NCBI GenBank assembly: GCA_030682255.1
Contig: JAUXOK010000016.1
Coordinates: forward strand, 48,492-112,491
DNA length: 64,000 nt
Direction of reading: 5' to 3'
Source of the DNA: Bacteroidota bacterium
GTDB taxonomy: Bacteria; Bacteroidota; Bacteroidia; NS11-12g; UBA955
Below are positions 55,279 through 64,000 of the stretch, one piece after another (the first letter of the stretch is position 1; every line of letters begins with the position of its first letter). Below the pieces are notes generated by a model that saw nothing but the letters and a program-made list of their open reading frames with translations, ran no database searches and was not told where the DNA came from. A program made the translations under genes and the position numbers.

Positions 55279-55928
55279 TTCAATGGATGATTATTTCTGT
55301 GTTTTTTCAATAATTTAGCCTTATTTTCATTACCTGCCACTAATCTTACGATGTTTTTTTGATGTGTTAAAACCACCATAATAGCAGCTGCAATACCAAA
55401 AGCAATGAATAAAGGTTCTTGATTTTTATAAACGATTACAGCAATGATAGGGAAAGCCATTGCCGACAAAATACTACTCAATGATACATATCTAGTTGAA
55501 AATAATATCACCAAAAACAATCCCATACAGGCCAACGCAGACAAATAGTGAATGGCAATTACCATTCCCAACAAAGTTGCAATACCTTTTCCGCCTTTGA
55601 ATCCAGCATAAATCGGGAAAACATGACCTAAAACAGCTGATAATCCAAAAAGCAACTGCAGATTTACAAATCTAACGGTACCTGGCTCTATAAAATCGAA
55701 GTATCTTACAAGCGAAGCCGCTGTTAAACCTTTAATAATGTCAATTAATAATACGGCAGTTCCAGCTTTTTTACCTAAAGTTCTAAAAGTGTTTGATGCA
55801 CCAGAATTACCACTTCCATATTCTCTTATATCGATACCATAAAAAGCTTTGCCCACCCACAATGCAGTTGGCATAGAACCGATTAAATAGGAAACTAAAA
55901 CAAAAAGTAAGATGACTAATACCTCCAT
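55275..55928 (-). CDS. plsY: Glycerol-3-phosphate acyltransferase PlsY
   Basis: This 217-residue inner-membrane enzyme transfers acyl groups from acyl-phosphate to glycerol-3-phosphate, the first step of phospholipid synthesis. About five membrane helices are present. The three conserved loops are SYLIGSMPTALWVGK, IREYGSGNSGASNTFRTLGKKAG and GHVFPIYAGFKGGKGIATLLG. The partner PlsX gene is not in this window. It is coupled to clpS; the upstream 1457-residue gene is on the same strand but 85 bp away. Confidence 0.95.
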   Translation of the reverse strand: MEVLVILLFVLVSYLIGSMPTALWVGKAFYGIDIREYGSGNSGASNTFRTLGKKAGTAVLLIDIIKGLTAASLVRYFDFIEPGTVRFVNLQLLFGLSAVLGHVFPIYAGFKGGKGIATLLGMVIAIHYLSALACMGLFLVILFSTRYVSLSSILSAMAFPIIAVIVYKNQEPLFIAFGIAAAIMVVLTHQKNIVRLVAGNENKAKLLKKHRNNHPLK

Positions 55929-56013
55929 TAAAACTTGTTAATTTAAATTTAATTTATAAACCTGCAAATATAATACTTTCGGTTCACTTTTTCTAATAAT
56001 GCCTATAACGCTC

Positions 56014-59000
56014 TTATTCATCAAGTTCAATATCATTTCGTTTCAAAAAGTTATCTTTCATTCTTTCAGTAGCCACTCGCACATAGAAATCCTGATCTGT
56101 TTGCACTTCAGCCGCTTTAGAAATAGCAGCCGACAATTCCGCATTATTAGAAGCCATTGAAATTGAACCTTTGTTATATTCCATATAAATCCAATCGCCA
56201 TTATCTAACACTATATAAATGTATATTCTATCCCCTCCTCTTCTTTTTTCTAAAGCAATTGTACTGGTAAACTGCTTATTGACAACAACACCTTGAAACA
56301 AAGCTAAATGCAATGAACCAGCAGCTATAAACTTGCGTCTAACATGATTAAAAGCAAAATCAACATCTGTAAACAACATTCCTTTACTAAATTCACCCTC
56401 AGCAGGAATTGCACCTGCACTTTCCAATGCATTTAATACTTTATCGGCTACTTTTTCATCAGTTACCAATTCACTTATTGCTTTTTGATTTTCGTCTGTA
56501 TTAGCAGTTTTTGAAACAGTTCCTGCTCCTTCTGCAGTTAACATTTTTAACATACTTTTTGAAATCTCCGAAACAAAAGGGAAATCAACAAGCATCATCA
56601 GATTAAATCGATATGCCGTATCTGTTGCTTTATATTCAGCCTTTCCTGCAGACAGAAACCTTACCTTAGGCGCAACAACTTGAAAATCAAATTTACCTTC
56701 AGCAAAAACACTTTGATCTTTATCATTAAATTGTATATAATTACCCTTTAATGCACTATTTAACAACTTGTCTTCATTCCCGATAAAAAAGGCATCTTTA
56801 GTTTGGTCGTAAAACAATATACCAGTATCTGCTTGTAATTCAGGATCGCTGTATCGTCTTTTCAAATCAAACATAATTGGATAAACATGGTTACTATCAT
56901 TGGCAAAATACAAACCTATCGATAACTTTTTATTGTCTTTATCCCTAGGATTTCTTACATCAATAATAACATTTTGAGGATCTACTACATTGCGATATCT
57001 CAACCACAAAGTTTCCATAAAAGTAAAGGAATGAACTGGTCGCACATAACCTATAAATTCAATTGGTTTTCTTGTACTTAATACTTCAAACAATCCTCTG
57101 AATGCAATTTTTTTATCCAATCTAAAATTATTATCATCAGAAATATTGCCATATCCAACTAAATGTTTTTCTACATTAATTCTAATACTATCTAAAAATA
57201 AGGGTTGTTCTTTTTTATATTTATCAATGTATCTATAATATCCAGTTGCGGACAATGAATTACCTCCCAAAATGGTTGTTCTACAATTTTTGATATCATG
57301 AAACTTGTCAATTTTATTCGCCTCTATTCTAGAGCTATCTAATCTATCCATGATGGCTTTTTCACGAACTATTGCCTTACCACCAAATGGATAAACCCGA
57401 CTATCTGCCACATCTATATATGGTATTTTTTCCATATTCAACACAAATTTTTGCAAATCAAATTTGGCATAAGCACATTCAAACTTCACACTATCTGCTA
57501 CATTAGGGGGCAATCCAACAAACATAGGTTTGATTCCAGCCATTGCTGCACCAGGTTTTACTTCCATTGTTTTTTTATTCATATCCCATTTATAATCATT
57601 CATGTTAGATGAATAATTGTTATATGGAAAATGCGTGAACGAACCAACAATATTAGACAAAAACTTACCTTCCCTTTTATCAAAATCCAAATCCCCTTTA
57701 ACATTATTGCTTTCAAATGCAAATTTATTTGGATCAACCGCAAATATCTTGATACTTGAAGTTTGAGCATTAGCTTTGTTTTTACCAAACAACATATCAT
57801 TGCTAGCAAAAATAGCTTCAGACCACATCAATCTTCCGTCTCCTCTCAAATCTTGTGGCGATAAAGTCATTTTACCATCAAACGCATATTTGGTTTTAAA
57901 TACTGCAAAATTGCTATCTATTTTGGTTTGAACCATTTTATCCTGTTTAGGATACCATTGTGTATTGACATTAACGCCCTCAACTAAAGGGTATTTAGCG
58001 CTTTCAGGCAGACTAAAACTGGTACTTACACCCACCGTTGCATCAGGCAATAAGAGATATTCAGGGGATTTTGACACAGATGTTTGATAAAGTAAATCAC
58101 CACTTCCATAAAAGCCTCTATTGCTTAAATTAATGGTTAAATCACCAGTGCCTTTTCCGCCATACATAGGCAGTTTAACTTTATCTACAAATCCTAGCGA
58201 ATAATCAGGTTGAATTCTAGCTGTGTTTTTGATATCTGGGAATATGCCATCAGAAACTAGGGTGCCCTCAAATCCAAAACCTGCAATTGTAAAATTATCT
58301 AAACTGTCGATAATAAATGGGTCGATTTGAAATTTGAAACGATCTGCTTTGTATGCTTTATTGTGTGTAGCAGACCTTTCATAATGTATTTCAGAGCCTC
58401 TTTCTGCAATAAAAATTGGATATTCCGGATGATCTTTAAGTCCAGACTTATTATTGGGTTTATCTATTAAAATTCTACCATAAGTATTGGATAATACACT
58501 ATTTACTTTTCTAAGCGCATTGGAGTTTACATCTGGATAGTAAATAATCATACTATCCATAGTTGTATTATTTATTTGAAACTGAGAATAATCAAAGAAA
58601 AACTCTTTGGAGTAAAAATCAATTCTGCCTGCACGCATCATACCAGAAAACAACAAGTTTTTATTTTTTTTGATAACCACCAATTGTTCATTAGGAGCTG
58701 CAACCACATTTTGTGAATCACTGAATGTAAATCGCCTAACACCTTCCATTTTTAAATCATGGGTTATCATATTATAGGTTACATTTGGCTTAGCTGCTAT
58801 TACACTTTGAAATCGCAAAATATCGTAATCTCGTGTTCCTTGACTATTTGCAATCCAATTGTATAACTTATCTTTCACATAGATAGAATCATTAGCTTTA
58901 TTATAAAATATATATCCATTATCTGCCAAATCCATCATAGGCTGGGTTAAATATTTTTTTTCGGTTTTAATACCATCCGCATAATCTTGTACAGAAAAAC

Positions 59001-60387
59001 TTCTTTTTTTATTTTCCTTACAATATTGAAACATCTTCACAAGTGGATTCATCGCCAATGCACCTTGTTGTTTTTCGAATAAAAATTTCTTAAAAAATGA
59101 ATTTGTTTCCACATAAGCAGCTTTGTCATTATTCATCATATCAAAATCAATGTAAGGTTGATTTTGAATCCAACGCATTTGATCAACTTCAATTTCTACA
59201 CCATGGTAATCATCGGAGAAAGGCATCCTCATTAATCCATCTGTGCCTCTCGATACAACTACTTTTTTTTCATTAATCAAATAATTAAACTTGATATTTG
59301 GATGGGTGATATGTCCTGTATCTACCACCACAGAAATAGATGCATTTTGAGAAACTACTTTGGATGAATCTAAACGAAAGGTTTCAGATTTTACAACCAT
59401 CATTGGTTTACCTTTGTATAAAAGTGTGATACTTGCCAACCCTTCTCCAAATGCTTGGCTATTTATTTTCTCGCCTCTCATAGAGAAACCACCTTTGTAA
59501 ATCGCTTCATCTCCTACAATATCTTTAATTTCAATACTAGGTTCATAGGCTACAAACTGAGGAAAACCTGATGCTTTTACAAGTTCTGGTGAAGTACCTT
59601 GAGAAATACGTTCTGTTAATCGACCTATTAATTTGTCGGATGCTATTTTGGGATAAGTCATTAATGCAGAATCGACTACAAAACCACCAGTATTCATATC
59701 AATTCTATGTTTAATAAAAGTAACATAAACTTCTGATTCTGGTTTTCCAACTCTTTCCCAATTAATTCTGCCGCTTTCTCCAAGCCAAGTTTTCTTATCT
59801 GGATAAAAAGTTCCAGAGCAATTTAAAATCTTAATTTTATCTAAATCTGCCTGACAAAAAAGTTCTAAATTCTTAAAAACCACACCAACTCTTTTTCTTT
59901 CGAATGTAAATTCATAATTAGAATTGGAAGCATACCACCTAATGCTATTAGATTGATGAAGTGTGTTATCTTTAAAAAGGGAGTTGGCCGTTTGTAGAAA
60001 AAACAGATAATCTTTAGGACTTTTTTCAAGCAACGCTTTCGTTATTTCCTGCCATTGTTTTAAAATATTGGGGTTTAATTTTCTTTGAAAATACAAATCT
60101 AAATTACTTAACATCAACTCTAAATAGGGGTCTCTACCAAGGTTTTTGTACATAATTTCATTGGCAATATTGATGATAAACTTTTTTTGTTCAGCTGTAA
60201 ATTTTGAAGTCTTCCAATTAATCGAAAAATTATCTGTTATTTTTTGAATCTCTTGATTTTTAGATAATTTCATGTATTTCACAAATTCATCTATAAACAC
60301 ATTCGGCTCGTTACTAAAACTTGTTTGAGCTTTTAGGGTCAACAAACTTGAAATAAATATTAAAGAGAATAAGAGACTTTTAATCAT
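56014..60387 (-). CDS. Very large uncharacterised exported protein
   Basis: This 1457-residue protein has a signal peptide (about 1-20, ending LKAQ) and no domain I can name. Residues 20-180 are helical; from about 190 to 1330 the chain is almost wholly beta-rich, with recurring segments of the type polar-hydrophobic strand-turn (FSMRGEKINS, LLFSGMMRAGRIDFYSKEF, LTINLSNRGFYGSGDLLYQ, KGDLDFDKREGKFLSN, ATGYYRYIDK). The C-terminal 130 residues contain a charged helical stretch (ISELVTDEKVADKVLNAL) and end with KDNFLKRNDIELDE. No T9SS sorting domain or membrane segment is seen, so it is probably periplasmic or outer-membrane bound. The G-x-h-x-h strand pattern recalls beta-taco or beta-helix lipid-bridge proteins, which is only an inference. 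Confidence 0.6.
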   Translation of the reverse strand: MIKSLLFSLIFISSLLTLKAQTSFSNEPNVFIDEFVKYMKLSKNQEIQKITDNFSINWKTSKFTAEQKKFIINIANEIMYKNLGRDPYLELMLSNLDLYFQRKLNPNILKQWQEITKALLEKSPKDYLFFLQTANSLFKDNTLHQSNSIRWYASNSNYEFTFERKRVGVVFKNLELFCQADLDKIKILNCSGTFYPDKKTWLGESGRINWERVGKPESEVYVTFIKHRIDMNTGGFVVDSALMTYPKIASDKLIGRLTERISQGTSPELVKASGFPQFVAYEPSIEIKDIVGDEAIYKGGFSMRGEKINSQAFGEGLASITLLYKGKPMMVVKSETFRLDSSKVVSQNASISVVVDTGHITHPNIKFNYLINEKKVVVSRGTDGLMRMPFSDDYHGVEIEVDQMRWIQNQPYIDFDMMNNDKAAYVETNSFFKKFLFEKQQGALAMNPLVKMFQYCKENKKRSFSVQDYADGIKTEKKYLTQPMMDLADNGYIFYNKANDSIYVKDKLYNWIANSQGTRDYDILRFQSVIAAKPNVTYNMITHDLKMEGVRRFTFSDSQNVVAAPNEQLVVIKKNKNLLFSGMMRAGRIDFYSKEFFFDYSQFQINNTTMDSMIIYYPDVNSNALRKVNSVLSNTYGRILIDKPNNKSGLKDHPEYPIFIAERGSEIHYERSATHNKAYKADRFKFQIDPFIIDSLDNFTIAGFGFEGTLVSDGIFPDIKNTARIQPDYSLGFVDKVKLPMYGGKGTGDLTINLSNRGFYGSGDLLYQTSVSKSPEYLLLPDATVGVSTSFSLPESAKYPLVEGVNVNTQWYPKQDKMVQTKIDSNFAVFKTKYAFDGKMTLSPQDLRGDGRLMWSEAIFASNDMLFGKNKANAQTSSIKIFAVDPNKFAFESNNVKGDLDFDKREGKFLSNIVGSFTHFPYNNYSSNMNDYKWDMNKKTMEVKPGAAMAGIKPMFVGLPPNVADSVKFECAYAKFDLQKFVLNMEKIPYIDVADSRVYPFGGKAIVREKAIMDRLDSSRIEANKIDKFHDIKNCRTTILGGNSLSATGYYRYIDKYKKEQPLFLDSIRINVEKHLVGYGNISDDNNFRLDKKIAFRGLFEVLSTRKPIEFIGYVRPVHSFTFMETLWLRYRNVVDPQNVIIDVRNPRDKDNKKLSIGLYFANDSNHVYPIMFDLKRRYSDPELQADTGILFYDQTKDAFFIGNEDKLLNSALKGNYIQFNDKDQSVFAEGKFDFQVVAPKVRFLSAGKAEYKATDTAYRFNLMMLVDFPFVSEISKSMLKMLTAEGAGTVSKTANTDENQKAISELVTDEKVADKVLNALESAGAIPAEGEFSKGMLFTDVDFAFNHVRRKFIAAGSLHLALFQGVVVNKQFTSTIALEKRRGGDRIYIYIVLDNGDWIYMEYNKGSISMASNNAELSAAISKAAEVQTDQDFYVRVATERMKDNFLKRNDIELDE

Positions 60388-60463
60388 GCTGCTAAAATAA
60401 CTGAGTTTTAACGATTTTATTGCACAAGTTGTGCCAAAAAGAATAAAGACGGGTTACAACATA

Positions 60464-61228
60464 TTAATAATCGCCATTTATATCTGTAAGCAATTCGCAA
60501 CCATCATTGGTTATTAGAATGGTGTGTTCATATTGTGCAGAAAGTTTTCCATCTACTGTTCGGGCTGTCCAACCATCCTTTCTATCAACTTTGCATTTGG
60601 GTTTGCCGGCATTAATCATAGGTTCGATAGTGAAAGTCATACCTGGTTTTAATAAAGGACCAGAATTTCTTTTAGCTTTATGTTCCACTTGTGGGTCTTC
60701 ATGAAAACGGATACCGACACCATGACCGCAAAATTCATATACTACCGAATAGCCATGTTTCACAGCATGTTCGTTAATAGAAAATCCAATATTTCCTAAA
60801 TAATTACCTGGATAACATTCCTTGATTCCCAAATGCAAACATTCATTGGTAACTTTCATTAATTTTTTGGCATAATCACTCACTTCTCCAACTTCATACA
60901 TGCGGCATGTATCGCCATAATATCCATTTAAAATTGTTGTTACATCCACATTCACAATGTCACCATATTTTAAAGCATAATCATTAGGCACGCCATGGCA
61001 AACAACATCATTGGGCGATATACAAGTAGCGTGCTGATAACCTTTATAGCCTTTAGTTGCTGCAACAGCACCATGTTTTTGAACAAAGGCATCTGCCAAA
61101 GCATCTAGCTCTATGGTTTTGATACCTGGCTTGATAAACGGCTCTAAATATTTTAAAGTTTGAGCAGCCAATTGACTGCTTTTTCTGATACCTTCAATTT
61201 GTTCAGGAGATTTGAGAATAATTGCCAT
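60464..61228 (-). CDS. map: Methionine aminopeptidase, type I
   Basis: This 254-residue enzyme removes the initiator methionine. Its five metal ligands are visible in the usual order: Asp in VNVDVTTILNGYYGDTCRM (two Asp), His in CGHGVGIRFHEDP, Glu in FTIEPMINAG and Glu in QYEHTILIT. HATCISPNDVVCHGVP is the substrate-side histidine region. There is no SH3-like N-terminal extension, as expected for type Ia. It lies 76 bp upstream of the 1457-residue gene on the same strand. Confidence 0.95.
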   Translation of the reverse strand: MAIILKSPEQIEGIRKSSQLAAQTLKYLEPFIKPGIKTIELDALADAFVQKHGAVAATKGYKGYQHATCISPNDVVCHGVPNDYALKYGDIVNVDVTTILNGYYGDTCRMYEVGEVSDYAKKLMKVTNECLHLGIKECYPGNYLGNIGFSINEHAVKHGYSVVYEFCGHGVGIRFHEDPQVEHKAKRNSGPLLKPGMTFTIEPMINAGKPKCKVDRKDGWTARTVDGKLSAQYEHTILITNDGCELLTDINGDY

Positions 61229-61290
61229 AAAAATTGCAAAGGTAAGTTATATCCTATTGATTAGAAAATCGCTTCAATTATTAACAAATT

Positions 61291-62496
61291 CTATGCAAGT
61301 TTTTCATAGATAATAGCCAATCCCTGTCCTACACCAATGCACATTGTGGCTAAACCATATCTAACATTAGGTCTTTTTTGCATTTCATGCAATAGTGTTG
61401 TACTAATTCTAGCTCCGCTACACCCTAAGGGATGACCAATTGCAATCGCACCACCATTTACATTTACTATATTTGGATCAACACCTAAATCTTTGATACA
61501 AGCGATGCTTTGAACTGCAAATGCTTCATTTAATTCTATTAAATCAATGTCATTTATTTTTAAACCAGCTCTTTGCAACGCTTTTTGAGTAGCGTATACT
61601 GGACCAATTCCCATTACACTTGGAGAAACACCTGCTGCGGCCATGCTTACAATTCGAGCTATAGGTTTTAAATTGTTCTTTTGAGTATATAACTTAGATG
61701 CTATTGCCAAAGCTGCCGAACCATCGTTTACACTGCTAGAATTTCCGGCTGTCACAGATCCTCCTTTTTTAAAAGCTGGTTTTAAATTTGCTAAAGTTTC
61801 AATTGAACTTAATCGAGGTTGTTCGTCTCTACAAAACTGAATATCATCTCCCTTTTTTTGAGGAATCTTATAATTCATTATTTCTTCCTTAAACCTATTG
61901 TTTTTATCTGCTTCATGCCATTTCAATTGTGAGTGATATGCAAATTCATCTTGCTCTTCTCTAGATATTTTCCATTGTTCTGCAATATTTTCAGCAGTTT
62001 CTCCCATTGTAAAAGGATGATATAATGCTGATAATGCAGGATTAGTAAAACGCCAACCAATAGTCGTATCATAAATTTCTGGGACTCTTCCAAAGGCATT
62101 CTCTGATTTAGCCATTACAAATGGTGCTCTTGTCATACTTTCAACTCCACCTGCAATATATAAGTCGCCATTCCCGGCATTAATTTCTAAAAAAGCGTTT
62201 CCTATAGCTTGTAAGCCACTCGCACAAAGCCTATTTACTGTATATCCAGAGACAGAAATTGGCAAACCAGCTAGCAAACTTGACATTCTGGCAACATTTC
62301 TATTATCTTCTCCAGCCTGATTAGCTGCTCCCAATATTACTTCCTCTGTTTCTTCAAAATTGATATTTGGATTTCTATTGATTAATTCTTTAATCACACC
62401 TGCAGCTAGATCATCTGGACGGATGTTGGCAATGCTACCTGCATATTTCCCCACAGCAGTTCTTACTGCATCTATAACGTATATTTCGTTTGTCAT
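61291..62496 (-). CDS. Acetyl-CoA C-acyltransferase (thiolase), 3-oxoadipyl-CoA type
   Basis: This 401-residue thiolase cleaves or forms 3-oxoacyl-CoA. Active-site residues are Cys91 (NRLCASGLQA), His in AIGHPLGCSGAR, and the second Cys in TMCIGVGQG. The stretch TTIGWRFTNPALSALY with MGETAENIAEQWKISREEQDEFA most resembles the 3-oxoadipyl-CoA thiolases (PcaF/PaaJ), but no other aromatic-degradation gene is present, so general beta-oxidation is equally possible and no symbol is given. Confidence 0.88.
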   Translation of the reverse strand: MTNEIYVIDAVRTAVGKYAGSIANIRPDDLAAGVIKELINRNPNINFEETEEVILGAANQAGEDNRNVARMSSLLAGLPISVSGYTVNRLCASGLQAIGNAFLEINAGNGDLYIAGGVESMTRAPFVMAKSENAFGRVPEIYDTTIGWRFTNPALSALYHPFTMGETAENIAEQWKISREEQDEFAYHSQLKWHEADKNNRFKEEIMNYKIPQKKGDDIQFCRDEQPRLSSIETLANLKPAFKKGGSVTAGNSSSVNDGSAALAIASKLYTQKNNLKPIARIVSMAAAGVSPSVMGIGPVYATQKALQRAGLKINDIDLIELNEAFAVQSIACIKDLGVDPNIVNVNGGAIAIGHPLGCSGARISTTLLHEMQKRPNVRYGLATMCIGVGQGLAIIYEKLA

Positions 62497-62556
62497 GCTG
62501 CAAAACTAATCAAACAATTGCAGACTCTGTAATGAATATTAAAAAGAAAATAAACA

Positions 62557-63798
62557 CTATCTCATTGGTGCTATAGTACCTTTGTATTTATGGATTTTCC
62601 TCTGTAATCTTTCAATCCAATTAAATAAATAAATGTAACTTGTTGGAATGGGTTTTCGTTGTATTTGCAATCCCAATCTTCTCTAATATTGTTGGTCATA
62701 AATATAACTTCACCCCATCGATTGCATATAATCATCTCATATCTAGACACATGACTAACTGATGGATAAAATTATATATTTTTGAATAAAATGCATTGGG
62801 TATAAAAACATATAAGGTGTCGTTCAATATTTATTTTGTTGATGTTGAGAAACATCCATTCCACTAACATTTAAGGACACAGAAAGAGATTTGTCAACAA
62901 ATTTATCTGAAAAATAAATTTGATTTAAAGTATCATCCTTAACAGACCAATTGTACATAAATTTATCTTTGATAAAAATTGGCTGGAAGTAATATTCATC
63001 TACATTAACCATGTTAAATTTAAAGTCAGAACTTGGTTTTTTTATTAAAGTTAACCATCCCAGTGGATGTGTCCTTGCATAAGTTATTGTCCTCAGGAAA
63101 AATTTATGGTCGTATAGTATTTATTAAGATCAACGAGCATAGACAATCCGTTTTTAATACGTTGTTAACCGTATTTTCCTAAAATTAAAAGTGTCACCTA
63201 TGCATCCAAATTCAACAAAATCAAGTGAATGTTTATTGTTAAGGATACTTACTCTTTTGTAAATAGCATCTGAACAAAAGCTATCGATGGCCACGCAATA
63301 TTATAATTACCAAATTCATTGAATTTATATTTTAAATTAAGTTCTTTAGTTTGTATAGTCTCGCCAGAAATGACCCAATTAAATTGTTTAAAACCACTTA
63401 CTTCGATATTCAAATTCAATGAATCATTTAAACAGATTTGGCTGACACAATCAAAATTCAAATTGTAAATCAAGTCTGTTCTACTTTTATTTCGCTCTTT
63501 ATTGAGTGTACTTTTATTGTCTTATTTGTTCCTCTATTATAAGAACCAATCATAACAGATTATCTTTCACCCTCAGAAAATTTAGCGGCTTGACCTATCT
63601 CATTGCGAACATTCTCATTCAATTTTGTTACATAAAGCCCTGAATTGCATATGTTCAACTGGGTTTTGATAACGCCATTCAATCTATAAACCCAACCCTC
63701 TGTATCCCCAGATTCAAATCCAAGGTTTTGAGATCTTAAATTCAATAATAATGTGCTTATTGCAATTAATAGAAAATACTTTTTAATATTAATCCCAT
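62557..63798 (-). pseudogene. Decayed T9SS/gliding-motility-type secreted protein gene
   Basis: Parts of one protein are found in order but in shifting frames. A signal peptide (KKYFLLIAISTLLLN) is one base out of frame with the ATG at 63798. NLGFESGDTEGWVYRLNG follows up to about 63560. A PKD-like segment (NFDCVSQICLND ... FNEFGNYNIAW) lies at 63249-63473, and another fragment (MYNWSVKDDTLNQIYF) at 62824-63012. The type B sorting domain is split: LYVFIPNAF in one frame, RYEMIICNRWGEVIF in another, and KYKGTIAPMR plus a stop at 62557 in a third. At least four frameshifts and probably internal deletions have occurred. The original product was likely a surface adhesin or similar. Confidence 0.75.
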
Positions 63799-63806
63799 TT
63801 TAATCT

Positions 63807-64000
63807 TTATCTCAATAAACTTACTGTTCCTTCATATTGATATTCAACATTATCTGCACCTGTCACCTTCACATGCCATATATATACATCTTGTTGAGCA
63901 TCTTCACCCCTATAGGTGCCGTCCCATCCTGCAAACTTATCGGTACTTTCCCATAATATCTCGCCCCATCTGTTGAATAGCATTACGTAATATGTTTTTT
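63807..64000 (-). CDS. C-terminal part of a T9SS type B sorting-domain protein (cut by window end)
   Basis: The last 64 codons of a gene that continues beyond the window read in one open frame to TAA at 63807. The protein end is a gliding-motility-associated C-terminal domain: VMLFNRWGEILWES, GWDGTYRGEDAQQDVYIWHV and EYQYEGTVSLLR. It lies 8 bp before the ATG of the decayed gene and is on the same strand, so the two were probably adjacent cargo genes. Confidence 0.85.
   Translation of the reverse strand, partial: KTYYVMLFNRWGEILWESTDKFAGWDGTYRGEDAQQDVYIWHVKVTGADNVEYQYEGTVSLLR

Noticed and set aside
63560..63745. 61-codon ORF as an intact small gene
   Set aside because: Its sequence is the N-terminal part of a longer cargo protein whose other parts follow in other frames, and its signal peptide continues upstream of the Met.

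Overview
The window reads as chromosome of a low-GC member of the Bacteroidota. The evidence is a set of lineage-typical genes (BT_3928-type DoxX protein, DUF1599 protein, DUF349 protein, Omp28-like lipoprotein, GlmU-like nucleotidyltransferase, type B ribosomal protein L31), secreted proteins that end in type IX secretion (T9SS) sorting domains, promoters of the TTG-N19-TAnnTTTG type instead of E. coli -35/-10 boxes, and almost no Shine-Dalgarno sequences. Most of the window is ordinary core genome, densely packed, with many 1-11 bp gene overlaps. I see no CRISPR array, insertion sequence, prophage, integrase or plasmid gene.

Layout. 0-10.6 kb: pirin, M61 peptidase, the topoisomerase IV pair parE-parC, pterin dehydratase, a TPR protein, a ComB-like phosphatase and an Omp28-like lipoprotein. 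10.7-24.1 kb: saccharopine reductase, ZIP transporter, folP, then divergently DUF1599, BT_3928 and shikimate kinase, HU protein, a class III aminotransferase, two lipoproteins (one a serine hydrolase), DUF349, a methyltransferase, a YihY protein and tRNA-Ser(TGA). 24.07-24.42 kb has no gene and holds a terminator plus a degenerate duplicated structured repeat. 24.4-32.8 kb: PyrR-like phosphoribosyltransferase, pgk, polyprenyl synthase, sucA, alpha/beta hydrolase, a secreted transglutaminase-like protein. 32.8-46.8 kb is the accessory part: three LamG/T9SS proteins, a T9SS subtilisin and, between them, a surface-glycan set (wecB, two glycosyltransferases, a methyltransferase, a flippase). 46.7-62.5 kb: polA, thioesterase, smpB, tpiA, a GlmU-like protein, rpmE2, tsaE, an M48 peptidase, clpS, plsY, a 1457-residue uncharacterised exported protein, map and a thiolase. 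62.5-64 kb: a decayed T9SS protein gene and the end of another, running off the window.

How the genes fit together. Central metabolism (pgk, tpiA, sucA, thiolase, aroK, folP), replication and translation quality control (parE/parC, polA, smpB, rpmE2, tsaE, map, clpS) and envelope building (plsY, polyprenyl synthase, glycan cluster, lipoproteins, T9SS cargo) are interleaved. The T9SS cargo shows active birth and death: a tandem LamG pair with a near-identical 5' third, and a multiply frameshifted relative at the right edge.

The best leads for something undescribed are the 1457-residue exported protein, the tRNA-Ser-adjacent repeat pair, the LamG pair, the palindromic divergent promoter at folP, and a 58-residue lipoprotein gene beside tpiA. 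None of these amounts to a proven new system from sequence alone.
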